37,544 nt of DNA from Pseudorhodobacter aquimaris. Lineage in GTDB: Bacteria; Pseudomonadota; Alphaproteobacteria; Rhodobacterales; Rhodobacteraceae. Location of the stretch: assembly GCF_001202025.1 (NCBI RefSeq), contig NZ_LGHS01000050.1, positions 1-37,544 on the forward strand, in the 5' to 3' direction. The notes beneath the pieces are model-generated. The model made no database searches and had not been told where the DNA came from. It was given only the letters and a program-made list of their open reading frames with translations. Shown in pieces: positions 27,936 to 36,315 of the stretch (position 1 is its first letter; each line of letters begins with the position of its first letter). Made by a program: the position numbers and the translations under genes.

Positions 27936-30025
27936 GCCATGGCTCCTTTTTTCTGAATCAGAAGACAGCCATCCGATTGCAAGATCGCCTCATAGGCTGC
28001 GGTTACAATCGTCGTCGTTTCCCTTTCAACGATGGCCGCAGGACCGCTTACGGCGATACCGGGCGACATATCCGAACGGTTGATGACCGAGGCCGCGAGA
28101 TACCCGACTTCCTTGGCGTCAAAAATCTGACGGGTCTGTTTCACTGGTGCGGTTCCTGCCTTGGCAACAGGATCCACCCGCGTGACTGCCGCCACGCGAG
28201 AGGCCGCCTTCACCGACCAGTTCATCACTTCGACATCAAGCCCCTCAAGCGGGTTGCCAAACAGTCGGATATACTCAGCCTCGAACAGGCCCCGCAGTTG
28301 GGATGCCCCGTCCACCCCAAGCCCGTCATTGGGCAGGACCACCGAAATTTCCCAGCCCTGTCCGACATAGCGCATATAGGCTTTGCGCTCGATCTCTAGG
28401 GGGACATCCCCCGCCCCGTCACGCGCAACCCGCACGGACTCCGCCTCCAGCCCGCCAAGGACCTCATCAACCCATTCGGCGTTATATTGGCTCAACTTCA
28501 TATAAGCGCCGCGCACAGCCTCATATCCGAAGGGGGCGCGCAAAAAGCCGATGGCCGATCCGACACCTGCACCCGGCGGGATCAAAAGCGCGTTGATCCC
28601 CAGCTTTTCACACAAGCGGTTGGCGTGAAGCGGTGCTGCCCCCCCATAGGCGATCATGGTGAAATCACCCAACTCTTTACCGTTCTCGACCGCATGGACC
28701 CGCGCCGCGGCAGCCATGCTTTCATCGACCACCTCGACAACGCCCACTGCGGCCTTCTCGGCATTCATACCAAGCTTTTGACCGACCTGCGCAAGCAGCG
28801 CATCCACAGAGCTTTGCGTGGTGAGCTTGATATCACCACCTGCAAAATTATCGGGATCCAGCTTGCCCAACACAAGATCGGCATCCGTCACGGCGGGCTT
28901 GTCGCCACCGCGACCATAGCACGCGGGACCCGGCTCTGACCCGGCGCTTTCGGGGCCAACGCGGATCTGGCGCATCCCGTCCACATGCGCAAGCGAACCC
29001 CCACCCGCACCGATTTCCACCATCTCGATCACGGGGATCGAGATCGGCATGCCCGACCCTTTTTTGAAACGATAAGTGCGGGCAACCTCAAAGGTGCGGG
29101 CTGTTTTGGGTGTGAAATCCTCGACCAGACAAATCTTGGCTGTGGTGCCCCCCATGTCATAGGACAGGATCTGCCTCAGCCCATGCCGTGCTGCCACATC
29201 CGCCGCATAGATCGCGCCACCTGCGGGGCCGGATTCCAGCAAACGCACGGGGAAACTTGCCGCCGTATCCACCGAGATCAGTCCGCCACCAGAATGGATC
29301 ATATACACCGGACAACCCGCGCCAATTTCAGCAAGACGCACCACAAGCCGGTTGAGATAGCTTGCGATCAGCGGCTTTACAAAAGCATTGGCACAAACAG
29401 TGTTGAACCGCTCGAACTCACGCATCTGCGGCGAAACTTCGGATGAGATTGAAACGCTAAGATCCGGTGCATGTTCTGCGATGATCTCCCGCGCGCGCTC
29501 CTCATGCGCGGGATTCACATAGGAATGCACAAAGCCGACGGCGATACTTTCATACCCTTTTGCCGCAACATCACAGGCAAAGCGCGCAACGGCCGCTTCA
29601 TCCAGCGGTGCCAGTTCGCGGCCTGATGCGCCAATCCGCCCGGCGACGACATAGCGGCTGTCACGCGCAATCAAGGGCGCGGGCAGAACAATATTCAGAT
29701 CGTATTGCTCGAACCTGTTTTCGGTGCGCATCTCAATGACGTCCCGAAAGCCTCTGGTTGTCAGAAACGCGGTTTTTGCCCCGCGCCGTTCAATCAGCAC
29801 ATTGGTGGCAAGCGTTGTGCCGTGGATAACAAGGTCGATATCGCCGGTCTCGATACCGGCCTGTTTCGCAACACGCTGGAGCCCGTCCAGAATGGCCTGC
29901 TCTGGCGCCGTATAATTGGTTAGAACCTTTGTCGAATGAAGCTCTGTTCCGATTTCCATCGCAACATCTGTAAACGTCCCGCCGATATCAACGCCGACGC
30001 GAACCTGTTTTCCCGCATATGACAT
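27932..30025 (-). CDS. hyuA: Hydantoinase A/oxoprolinase alpha-subunit family protein
   Basis: This is the ATP-binding subunit of the HyuAB pair, with an acetate/sugar-kinase-like actin fold. The 697 residues show the N-terminal phosphate loop VGVDIGGTFTDVAME, HGTTLATNVLIERRGAKTAFLTTRGF, SEVSPQMREFERFNTVCANAFV, HSGGGLISVDTA, ESGPAGGAIYAADVA, YDMGGTTAKICLVEDF, GAGGGSLAHVD, GPESAGSEPGPACYGRGG and PPGAGVGSAIGFL. It is separated from the aldolase gene by 1 base and overlaps hyuB. Neighbours (aminotransferase, FAD oxidase, amino-acid importer) suggest a nitrogen-containing ring or amide as substrate; this is inference. Confidence 0.94.
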   Translation of the reverse strand: MSYAGKQVRVGVDIGGTFTDVAMEIGTELHSTKVLTNYTAPEQAILDGLQRVAKQAGIETGDIDLVIHGTTLATNVLIERRGAKTAFLTTRGFRDVIEMRTENRFEQYDLNIVLPAPLIARDSRYVVAGRIGASGRELAPLDEAAVARFACDVAAKGYESIAVGFVHSYVNPAHEERAREIIAEHAPDLSVSISSEVSPQMREFERFNTVCANAFVKPLIASYLNRLVVRLAEIGAGCPVYMIHSGGGLISVDTAASFPVRLLESGPAGGAIYAADVAARHGLRQILSYDMGGTTAKICLVEDFTPKTARTFEVARTYRFKKGSGMPISIPVIEMVEIGAGGGSLAHVDGMRQIRVGPESAGSEPGPACYGRGGDKPAVTDADLVLGKLDPDNFAGGDIKLTTQSSVDALLAQVGQKLGMNAEKAAVGVVEVVDESMAAAARVHAVENGKELGDFTMIAYGGAAPLHANRLCEKLGINALLIPPGAGVGSAIGFLRAPFGYEAVRGAYMKLSQYNAEWVDEVLGGLEAESVRVARDGAGDVPLEIERKAYMRYVGQGWEISVVLPNDGLGVDGASQLRGLFEAEYIRLFGNPLEGLDVEVMNWSVKAASRVAAVTRVDPVAKAGTAPVKQTRQIFDAKEVGYLAASVINRSDMSPGIAVSGPAAIVERETTTIVTAAYEAILQSDGCLLIQKKGAMA

Positions 30026-30026
30026 A

Positions 30027-30734
30027 TCAAGCCTTTCCGAAACTCGCCATCAAAGCATCTGATCCGCGCGCCAACAGGCCAAGGTCGGCGCCGACAGCAA
30101 CAAGCTTGCACCCTGCCTCGATATAGCGGTCGGCATCCGCCTTTACCGGCGCGAGGATGCCGGTTGGCTTGCCCGACTTTGCCGCCGCCGCGATAACCTG
30201 ACGAATGGCCTGCTGCACATGCTCTGCATTCGGGTTGCCCATGGCCCCCAGATTTGTAGAAAGATCACCCGGCCCGACGAACAACACATCCGCCCCATCC
30301 AAAGCCGCGATGTCAGCCGCATTTTTCAGCCCTTCAGCACATTCGATCTGCAAGAACAGCAGCTGGTTCTTATGCGCATTCGCATGATAATCCTTGATCC
30401 GGCCAAAGTTGTTTGCCCTGTGCCCGACCGAATATCCGCGCACGCCTTCGGGCGCATATCGGGTCGCGGCGATGATCCGCTTTGCCTGCGCCACATTGCT
30501 GACATTCGGGATCATCAGGTTACGCGCCCCCGCATCCATATGCTGCTTGATCAGATCGCTGTCATCCGAAGGCAGTCGCACCACCGGCTCAACCGGGTAG
30601 CCGCCAACCGCCTGCAATTGGGCGGTAATGGAAAGCAGATCATTCGGACTGTGCTCGCCATCGATTAGCAACCAGTCGCACCCTGACCCCGCGACAATCT
30701 CGGTCGTCATCGCCGAACCTAGCGAACACCACAC
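30027..30734 (-). CDS. HpaI/HpcH-family class II 2-oxo acid aldolase (GarL-like), start disrupted
   Basis: Members cleave 2-keto-3-deoxy acids to pyruvate plus an aldehyde, using a divalent metal. Conserved elements are present: CDWLLIDGEHSP, VVRLPSD, NLMIPNVSN, GVRGYSVGHRANNFGRI, metal ligands Glu in LQIECAEGLKN and Asp in FVGPGDLST, and the C-terminal VAVGADLGLLARGSDAL. Coordinates use the GTG at 30734, but homology extends upstream in frame (EKLNSLKQNAIDGQVQIGVW) to an ATG at 30794 with a good GGAG site. The codon after that ATG is TAA, so normal initiation gives no product. Expression may rely on GTG, a rare CTG start or reinitiation, or the gene may be mutated. It leads the six-gene operon and pairs logically with the divergent GarR-type reductase. 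Confidence 0.85.
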   Translation of the reverse strand: MWCSLGSAMTTEIVAGSGCDWLLIDGEHSPNDLLSITAQLQAVGGYPVEPVVRLPSDDSDLIKQHMDAGARNLMIPNVSNVAQAKRIIAATRYAPEGVRGYSVGHRANNFGRIKDYHANAHKNQLLFLQIECAEGLKNAADIAALDGADVLFVGPGDLSTNLGAMGNPNAEHVQQAIRQVIAAAAKSGKPTGILAPVKADADRYIEAGCKLVAVGADLGLLARGSDALMASFGKA

Positions 30735-30788
30735 CCCGATCTGGACCTGCCCGTCGATGGCGTTCTGTTTCAGACTGTTCAGTTTTTC

Positions 30789-30794
30789 TTACAT
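30789..30794 (-). promoter_or_regulatory. ATG-TAA start-stop at the expected aldolase start
   Basis: On the minus strand, GGAG, five bases (TTACC), then ATG TAA, followed in the same frame by codons that match the N-terminus of HpaI-family aldolases. It is either a nonsense change in codon 2 (for example AAA or GAA to TAA), a sequencing error, or a minimal start-stop regulatory element controlling reinitiation. The reading is direct; the role is unknown. Confidence 0.6.
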
Positions 30795-30838
30795 GGTAAC
30801 TCCAATTGGAAAGCGCAACGCGATTCATCTCTTTAATT

Positions 30839-30861
30839 TGTATGATGTATGATGTCATTCT
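30839..30861. promoter_or_regulatory. Putative GntR operator in the divergent aldolase/reductase promoter region
   Basis: The plus strand holds TGTATGATGTATGA (30839-30852), identical to the site at 23005-23018, running into a dyad TGTATGA-TG-TCATTCT (30846-30861). It lies between the two divergent operons, 45 bases upstream of the aldolase ATG and 67 bases upstream of the reductase ATG. It would allow one regulator to control both directions. Link to the GntR protein at 35554 is inferred from the repeat and dyad form. Confidence 0.6.
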
Positions 30862-30927
30862 GTCGAGAGCTATTATCCGGTTTCTGGAAATTCAGCGAAC
30901 CGACTCATACAAAAAAGGGAAAAGCCA

Positions 30928-31803
30928 ATGATAATCGGATTTATAGGGCTGGGCGTCATGGGCGCACCAATGGCCGCGAAACTCATCGAGGCCGGTCATC
31001 AGATCATCACCACCCTGAACCGATCACCGCTGCCCACGGGCTTGAACGCAAAGGTGCTCGACACAGCCAAGGCTGTCGCCGAGGCAAGTGAGGTCGTTAT
31101 AACCATCCTGCCGGATACGCCCGATGTCGAGCAGGTCTTGATGGGCACAGATGGCGTTCTGGAGGGTATAAGCGCCGGAAAGCTGGTCATCGACATGTCA
31201 TCGATCAGCCCCATCGAAACCAAGGAGATGGCCAAAGCATTCAAGGGAAAAGGCGTTGACTATGTGGATGCCCCCGTATCCGGCGGAGAGGTCGGGGCCA
31301 AAGCGGCAACCTTGACCATTATGGCAGGCGGCCCGCAGGCGGCATTTGACCGGGCCAAGGCGCTGTTTGACCTTATGGGCAAGAACATCACCCTTGTCGG
31401 CGAAGAAAACGGCGCGGGCCAGACCTGCAAGATTGCCAACCAGATCATCGTCGCACTGAACATCGAAGCGGTTGCCGAGGCGCTGGTATTTGCCTCAAAG
31501 GCGGGTTGTGACCCTGCCAAGGTGCGCGATGCATTGATGGGTGGCTTTGCCTCTTCCAAGATCCTCGAAGTGCATGGCGAGCGCATGATCAACCGCAAAA
31601 TGGACCCGGGTTTCCGTATCAACCTGCATCAAAAAGACCTCAACCTTGCCCTGCAAAACGCAAGGACGCTTGGCGTAAGCCTGCCAAACACTGCAACCAC
31701 ACAAGAGCTAATGAACAACTGCGCCGCCAATGGCGAATCTGCCTCTGACCATTCCGGCATCGTCCGCGCGCTAGAGCGTCTCGCCAATCACAAGCTCGGA
31801 TAG
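30928..31803 (+). CDS. garR: 3-hydroxyisobutyrate dehydrogenase family, tartronate semialdehyde reductase-like
   Basis: GarR-type enzymes reduce tartronate semialdehyde to D-glycerate with NAD(P)H. The 291 residues carry the nucleotide motif MIIGFIGLGVMGAPMA, the family segment YVDAPVSGGEVGA (substrate loop, 112-124), catalytic K168 in GQTCKIANQIIVA, and FRINLHQKDLNLAL. Subfamily features favour the GarR/GlxR group over 3-hydroxyisobutyrate dehydrogenase, but these are close relatives. It is first in a four-gene plus-strand operon, divergent from a GarL-like aldolase; in E. coli the same two activities act in series in aldarate degradation. The gene symbol is by family resemblance. Confidence 0.85.
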   Translation: MIIGFIGLGVMGAPMAAKLIEAGHQIITTLNRSPLPTGLNAKVLDTAKAVAEASEVVITILPDTPDVEQVLMGTDGVLEGISAGKLVIDMSSISPIETKEMAKAFKGKGVDYVDAPVSGGEVGAKAATLTIMAGGPQAAFDRAKALFDLMGKNITLVGEENGAGQTCKIANQIIVALNIEAVAEALVFASKAGCDPAKVRDALMGGFASSKILEVHGERMINRKMDPGFRINLHQKDLNLALQNARTLGVSLPNTATTQELMNNCAANGESASDHSGIVRALERLANHKLG

Positions 31804-31812
31804 GTGGGGATC

Positions 31813-32625
31813 ATGCGCGGAAGCGGAAAAGCCAAGATATATGCCATGCTGGCCCACCCGGTGGCTCATGCAAAGTCGCCCGGGATGTTCAATGATCTGT
31901 TCGAATCCAAAGGTCTGGACAGCCTGATGGTCCCCGTCACCTGCAAGCCAGATGACTTTGACACATTCTGGGCGGGTTTGACGGCCATGCAAAACCTTAA
32001 GGGCATGATAATTTCGGTGCCCTTTAAAATCCCTTCCTTGGCCAAATGCGCCTCGGCCCATCCCCGTGCTGAACGCGTGGGGGCGGCCAATTGCATCCTC
32101 CGGATGCCCGACGGGAGCTGGCACGCCGATAACTTCGACGGGGTTGGATTTATCGAAGGGTTGAAAAAAGCAAGCATCCCGATTGCGGGGGAGCGGGTGC
32201 TTTTGGTTGGTGCTGGCGGTGCGGGGGCCTCTCTCGCCTATTGTCTGGCAGAAGAAGGCGCCGCATCGGTCATGATCAATGACATCGATATATGTCGTGC
32301 CAAGCAGCTTGCCCAACTGGTCAAAACCGCCTTTCCCGCCTGTGACACCGCCCCGGGTGTGCCCGATCCGCGCGACAAAACACTTATCGTCAATGCAACC
32401 CCGATTGGATTGCAAACCACAGACCCCTACCCTTTGGACGTTGAAGGGCTGACCGCGGATATGACGGTTGTCGACATCATCATGGAACCAGCTGAGACCC
32501 GCCTTTTGCAATATGCCAAGACCCTCGGGTGCCGCGTGCAATACGGGCAGCCCATGATGGACTGTCAAATGCAAGCCATGGCAACATTTTTGAAAGTCGC
32601 TGACGCGGGGGAGAACAATGGCTGA
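31813..32625 (+). CDS. Shikimate dehydrogenase-like (AroE/YdiB family) oxidoreductase
   Basis: This NAD(P)-dependent polyol or hydroxy-acid dehydrogenase has the AroE fold and 270 residues. Motifs: MLAHPVAHAKSPGMFN (AroE normally HSxSP), catalytic Lys in SVPFKIPSL (K72), VGAANCILR, catalytic Asp in DNFDGVGF (D109), the nucleotide loop VGAGGAGAS, NATPIGLQ, and the C-terminal YGQPMMDCQMQAM. The setting in a catabolic operon rather than with aro genes, and a changed N-terminal Ser, suggest a substrate other than shikimate, such as quinate or another cyclitol/hydroxy acid. I prefer ATG 31813 over the GTG at 31804, because GGTGGGG then serves as ribosome site. Confidence 0.88.
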   Translation: MRGSGKAKIYAMLAHPVAHAKSPGMFNDLFESKGLDSLMVPVTCKPDDFDTFWAGLTAMQNLKGMIISVPFKIPSLAKCASAHPRAERVGAANCILRMPDGSWHADNFDGVGFIEGLKKASIPIAGERVLLVGAGGAGASLAYCLAEEGAASVMINDIDICRAKQLAQLVKTAFPACDTAPGVPDPRDKTLIVNATPIGLQTTDPYPLDVEGLTADMTVVDIIMEPAETRLLQYAKTLGCRVQYGQPMMDCQMQAMATFLKVADAGENNG

Positions 32626-33409
32626 TCCTCGTATTTGTGTTGTCATCGGCGCCACCTCTGGCATCGGCCGCGCCATTGCCCTGAAGTTTGCGGCACAGGG
32701 TGATCTTGTCATCCTGTCAGGGCGCAATGCGGAACGTGGGGCCATGACGGCCGAGGCCTGCGCGCAACTTGGCGGGCAAGCGCATTTCATTCCCTGCGAT
32801 CTTGCTGACGCCAAGACGATCCAAGATCTCGCAAGCACGGTATATGGGCGCTTTGGCCCTGCTGCAGTGCTGGTAAATTCCGGCGGCATTTTGCAAAGCG
32901 GCGGGCGTGTTCTGGATCAACCCCTTGACCAAGACGCTGACCTTTGGAACGTCAACTACCGCGGCACCTTCATCGCCTGTCAAGAGTTCGGCAGGCAGAT
33001 GCGTGACGCGCGACGCGGGGCCATCCTCAACATCGGCTCACTGGCATCCTTTGCGCCTCTGTCACTCCCTTCTTACACACCCGGCAAGCAGGCGATTTTG
33101 GGGCTGACCCAGATTCTGGCCGCCGAGCTAGGTCCCTTTAGCGTACGCGTGAATGCGGTGGCACCAGGCTATACCCTGTCTGACGGGTTAAAGGCCAAGA
33201 TCGCAGCAGGGGAACGAGATCCCGAGGCCATCAAAGCCACCACTGCCCTGCGCGCATTTGTGGAACCCGAACAGATCGCGGAGGCGGCAAGTTTTCTGTG
33301 TTCGGACAATGCCGCATCGATCACGGGAGTTACCTTGCCTGTCGATGCCGGTTGGCTCGTGCAGGCCCCCTATGCCGCCTATCTCCAAGGCAATCCTATT
33401 CGCCAATAA
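32618..33409 (+). CDS. Short-chain dehydrogenase/reductase (SDR)
   Basis: A classical NAD(P)-dependent SDR of 263 residues, substrate unknown. It has TGxxxGxG-type GATSGIGRAI (11-20), CDLAD, VNSGG in place of the usual NNAGG (87-90), and NYRGTF. Catalytic S141 or nearby lies in NIGSLASF, with Y153 and K157 in SYTPGKQAI, and RVNAVAPGYTLSDGL, ITGVTLPVDAGW follow. It overlaps the AroE-like gene by 8 bases (32618-32625), so the two are probably translated together. SDR and AroE-like enzymes in series suggest stepwise oxidation of hydroxyl groups. Confidence 0.92.
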   Translation: MADPRICVVIGATSGIGRAIALKFAAQGDLVILSGRNAERGAMTAEACAQLGGQAHFIPCDLADAKTIQDLASTVYGRFGPAAVLVNSGGILQSGGRVLDQPLDQDADLWNVNYRGTFIACQEFGRQMRDARRGAILNIGSLASFAPLSLPSYTPGKQAILGLTQILAAELGPFSVRVNAVAPGYTLSDGLKAKIAAGERDPEAIKATTALRAFVEPEQIAEAASFLCSDNAASITGVTLPVDAGWLVQAPYAAYLQGNPIRQ

Positions 33410-33451
33410 CCCCAAGCGCCATCCGTACAACTCATTTTGAAAGGATCAAAA

Positions 33452-33799
33452 ATGACGAATATCACCCGCTATGCTTTTGACACCCGCGTTCACCACGGCG
33501 TAACGCACAATGGCACCGTCTATCTAACAGGTCAGGTGGCAGAGCCAGGGCAATCCGCCGCGGACCAGACCCGTGAAGTGCTGGCCAAGATCGACGATCT
33601 TCTGGCGCAGGCAGGGACGGACAAGACCAAAATCCTGCACATTCAGATGTGGCTTGATGATGTCCGCGACTTTGATGAGGTCAATAAGGTTTATGATGCC
33701 TGGATGCCGATGGCACATGCCCCCGCGCGCTCTTCCGGTCAGGGCCGCATGGCAAAGGCCGGCATGTTGATTGAGTTGATCGTCACCGCTGCCGTCTAG
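33452..33799 (+). CDS. RidA/YjgF/Rid family enamine/imine deaminase
   Basis: Rid proteins hydrolyse reactive enamines and imines formed by PLP or flavin enzymes. The 115 residues are complete: HHGVTHNGTVYLTGQVAE, AKIDDLLAQAGTDKTKILHIQMWL, the substrate-binding Arg93 in HAPARSSGQGR, and E108 in LIELIVTA. It belongs to a branch with GQGRMAKAG rather than canonical RidA, so it may be a subfamily Rid protein. ATG 33452 is preceded by AAAGGA. As last gene of the plus-strand operon it fits the FAD oxidase and aminotransferase of the same cluster. Confidence 0.93.
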   Translation: MTNITRYAFDTRVHHGVTHNGTVYLTGQVAEPGQSAADQTREVLAKIDDLLAQAGTDKTKILHIQMWLDDVRDFDEVNKVYDAWMPMAHAPARSSGQGRMAKAGMLIELIVTAAV

Positions 33800-33819
33800 G
33801 AACTCCCTTCCTGACAATA

Positions 33820-33861
33820 CCCGCAAAAAGAACAGAACCGCGCCAACATAGCGCGGTTCTG
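33820..33861 (-). terminator. Terminator between ridA-like gene and convergent SDR
   Basis: CAGAACCGCGC (33833-33843) and GCGCGGTTCTG (33851-33861) form a perfect 11-bp stem with a 7-base loop. On the minus strand TTCTTTTTGCGG follows at once, making a strong intrinsic terminator for the SDR operon. On the plus strand no T-run follows. Confidence 0.85.
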
Positions 33862-33888
33862 CATGTACCAGATGCTCAGACCACAATC

Positions 33889-34644
33889 CTAGGCGTAAAC
33901 ATATCCGCCCGAAACGATAATCTGTTCACCCGTCATATAGGTGTTCCGGTTCGACGCGGCGATCAGTACCCATTCCGCAATTTCACGCGGCTTTGCACCA
34001 CGACCCAACGGATTAGCCGCTGCCATTTCCGGCAATGTTCCGGCCTCAAGAACACGATCGGTCGCCATACCCGCCGGCGCAACCGAGTTCACCAATATCT
34101 GATCGGCCGCGACATAGCTTGCAAAGGATCGCGTCAAGCTGACAACAGCGGCCTTTGTCGCCGCATAATGGGCATTTTGCGGATGTGCCTTGAACGCATC
34201 GACAGAGGTGATGTTGACGATCCGTCCTGCGATATTTTCACCGTCTACCCGTGTCCTCATATGATTGATGGCCGCAACACACATGTGATAAGTGCCTTTG
34301 ATATTGATTGCGTTCTCAATATCCCATTGGTCATACGTGATCTCCAACAACGGCACCCGTGGATAGATCGCCGCACAGTTGACCATGCTGTCAACCTGCC
34401 CCATCGCCTGTACCGCAGCATCAAAGGATGCATGGGCATTCTCTTTGGTTGCGATATCTGCCTTGATTGCAAAAGCCGTCCCGCCCGCCTTTTCAATCAG
34501 CGCAACAGTGGCCTGCGCCCCTTCCAGATTGGCATCAATTACGGCAACTGCCTTGGCGCCCTGCTCATTCATCATAACTGCGATTTCGCGGCCAAAGCCA
34601 GAAGCGCCACCGACGACAGCAACATTCAGGTTTTTCATTTCCAT
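33889..34644 (-). CDS. Short-chain dehydrogenase/reductase (SDR)
   Basis: A classical SDR of 251 residues, substrate unknown. Visible are [23 protein letters not shown] where NNAG normally stands, [11 protein letters not shown]147 in [10 protein letters not shown]160/K164 in [20 protein letters not shown] and [16 protein letters not shown]. The start may be ATG 34644 or the second ATG two codons on. It follows the other minus-strand SDR by 24 bases and ends at a strong terminator, so the two form an operon divergent from gntR. Confidence 0.92.
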   Translation of the reverse strand: MEMKNLNVAVVGGASGFGREIAVMMNEQGAKAVAVIDANLEGAQATVALIEKAGGTAFAIKADIATKENAHASFDAAVQAMGQVDSMVNCAAIYPRVPLLEITYDQWDIENAINIKGTYHMCVAAINHMRTRVDGENIAGRIVNITSVDAFKAHPQNAHYAATKAAVVSLTRSFASYVAADQILVNSVAPAGMATDRVLEAGTLPEMAAANPLGRGAKPREIAEWVLIAASNRNTYMTGEQIIVSGGYVYA

Positions 34645-34668
34645 GGTCAGATCTTTCCCAGATTGGGA

Positions 34669-35400
34669 TCACTTCATTTCTGTTTTCTTAACAGTTCTAC
34701 CGCCGCCGACGGCTTGCCCGATCGGCATAATCTCGATGCGCGAAACGTCGACATGGCGAGGGGCCCGCAGCGCGTAGGCTATCGCCTCGGCAACGTCTTG
34801 TGGCTCAAGCGGCTCATATTCATCATAGAGTTCGCCCGAAGCATCATTTCCGATTGCTTCACGGTACAGGTTTGAACGGATCCGTCCGGGCACAACCTCG
34901 GTCACACGAATTCTGCGGTCGACCAGCTCGATCCGCAACGCATCCGCGAAAAGCGAGACCGCCGCCTTTGAGGCCCCATAAACGGTCGCGCCCGGATGCG
35001 GGAAACGGCCCGCGCTTGACCCGACGAATACAACATGCCCATGCCCCCGCTCCTGCATTCCACGCACAGCAGCTTGGGTCAGATGCACAACAGAGCGGAA
35101 ATTAACGTCGACCATGGCGTTGATCGCATCTTCTGACAGATCCACAAACCCCGCTCTGGATGGTAAAACACCGGCATTATTCACCAGAACATCGACGTCA
35201 CGGCCTGCCATCAATTCACGACAATCGCGCGGATCACCAAGATCACAGGCCACGGTTTCGATGACATTTTCCAGCGTCGCCAGCTCGTTCAACGCGGCCT
35301 GGTTCCGACCGACGCAAATAATGCGGTTTGTTTTGGAGAGAATTTCCACCAAGGCGCGCCCCAGGCCACTTGTGGCCCCTGTAACCATGATCGTTTGCAT
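34669..35400 (-). CDS. Short-chain dehydrogenase/reductase, YdfG-like
   Basis: An SDR of 243 residues resembling NADP-dependent 3-hydroxy acid dehydrogenases (YdfG group), which oxidise serine, allo-threonine or 3-hydroxy acids. Motifs: MVTGATSGLGRAL, CVGRN (Arg consistent with NADP), CDLGD, VNNAGVLP, VDVNFRSVVHLT, S128/S129 in FVGSSAG, Y141/K145 in YGASKAAVSLF, and EVVPGRIRSNLY. It is first gene of the minus-strand SDR pair. A dyad related to the putative GntR operator lies about 28-43 bases upstream of its ATG. Exact substrate is unknown. Confidence 0.92.
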   Translation of the reverse strand: MQTIMVTGATSGLGRALVEILSKTNRIICVGRNQAALNELATLENVIETVACDLGDPRDCRELMAGRDVDVLVNNAGVLPSRAGFVDLSEDAINAMVDVNFRSVVHLTQAAVRGMQERGHGHVVFVGSSAGRFPHPGATVYGASKAAVSLFADALRIELVDRRIRVTEVVPGRIRSNLYREAIGNDASGELYDEYEPLEPQDVAEAIAYALRAPRHVDVSRIEIMPIGQAVGGGRTVKKTEMK

Positions 35401-35427
35401 TTTTGTGCCCCTAGTCGTTGACTAATT

Positions 35428-35443
35428 TGTATGACATCATATG
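35428..35443. promoter_or_regulatory. Putative GntR operator between the SDR operon and gntR
   Basis: The plus strand reads TGTATGA-CA-TCATATG, an imperfect dyad whose left half is identical to the half-site at 23005 and 30839. A TTGACT (35418-35423) just upstream could be the -35 of gntR, with the dyad filling the spacer, consistent with autoregulation. The promoter assignment is tentative. Confidence 0.55.
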
Positions 35444-35553
35444 CATATAAATACCAACAACAAGGTTTCGTCTATGTCCTTAATGCAAGAATACAGCTTT
35501 TTTTATCGGTGCATTTGCCGTAAGCAATCCCGACAGCAAAGGCAGGCGCAAAA

Positions 35554-36315
35554 TTGAAGAAACGAAAAACACTCTCCCTTCGCATGGCAGAAGCTCTTTC
35601 TGAACGCATTTCAAAGGGAACCTTGAAACCCGGCGAACGCCTGCCAACAGAAGCGGAGCTTTGTGAGGAGTTCGAGGTAAGCCGGACCGTGGTCCGTGAG
35701 GCGGTCGCGCGGCTTGGGTCCGAAGGGTTGCTGGTGTCACATCAGGGGCGCGGAATGTTCGTGTCCGAACGTCAACCCACAAGAAAGTTCGAGCTTGACG
35801 CAGACAACCTCAGCACCCTCCCCGAGACAATATCAGTGCTGGAATTACGGCTCGGTGTCGAAGTGGAGGCGGCTGCACTCTGCGCCACAAGACGCACCGC
35901 AGCGGACGCAAGCAAGATCCGTGACCTGATGGAAAAACTGGACTCTCTATCAGCGGATCCCAAGAATGTGGATGTCCATTACGACTTCAGCTTTCACCTA
36001 GAGATTGCCCGAGCCACCAACAACGAACATATCTTTCGTTTTCTGAGCTTTCTCAAACCCTTTATCGTTCCGCGCTTTCAACTCAGCCAGCTTGTTTCCT
36101 CGGAATATAAGGATAAATACTACCAACGCATACATTGTGAGCACGAAGAAATTGTCGTTGCCATTGAACAGCAAGACCCCGAAAGGGCACGGACCGCCAT
36201 GAGATCACATCTTCTCAATGCGCTCGAAAGATTACGCGCGCTTTCCAACGCAGCCGGGCTAAGTGACACCACCAATATTGATGCCAGCATGCTTGAGTCT
36301 TTCTTCAAGCCATAA
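35554..36315 (+). CDS. GntR-family transcriptional regulator, FCD (FadR) subfamily
   Basis: This is the likely effector-responsive repressor of the island. The 253 residues contain an N-terminal winged helix (about 8-72: LKPGERLPTEAELCEEFEVS, RTVVREAVARLGSEGLL, HQGRGMFV) and an all-helical FCD ligand domain. Its probable metal/ligand residues are D144 and H148 in DFSFHLEIA, H197 in CEHEEI and H219 in RSHLLNAL. The start is TTG at 35554 with GGCAGG upstream; homologues begin about ten residues before the first internal Met (35584), which supports TTG. It is divergent from the SDR operon. The ligand is probably a pathway intermediate, often a carboxylate in this family. Confidence 0.92.
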   Translation: MKKRKTLSLRMAEALSERISKGTLKPGERLPTEAELCEEFEVSRTVVREAVARLGSEGLLVSHQGRGMFVSERQPTRKFELDADNLSTLPETISVLELRLGVEVEAAALCATRRTAADASKIRDLMEKLDSLSADPKNVDVHYDFSFHLEIARATNNEHIFRFLSFLKPFIVPRFQLSQLVSSEYKDKYYQRIHCEHEEIVVAIEQQDPERARTAMRSHLLNALERLRALSNAAGLSDTTNIDASMLESFFKP

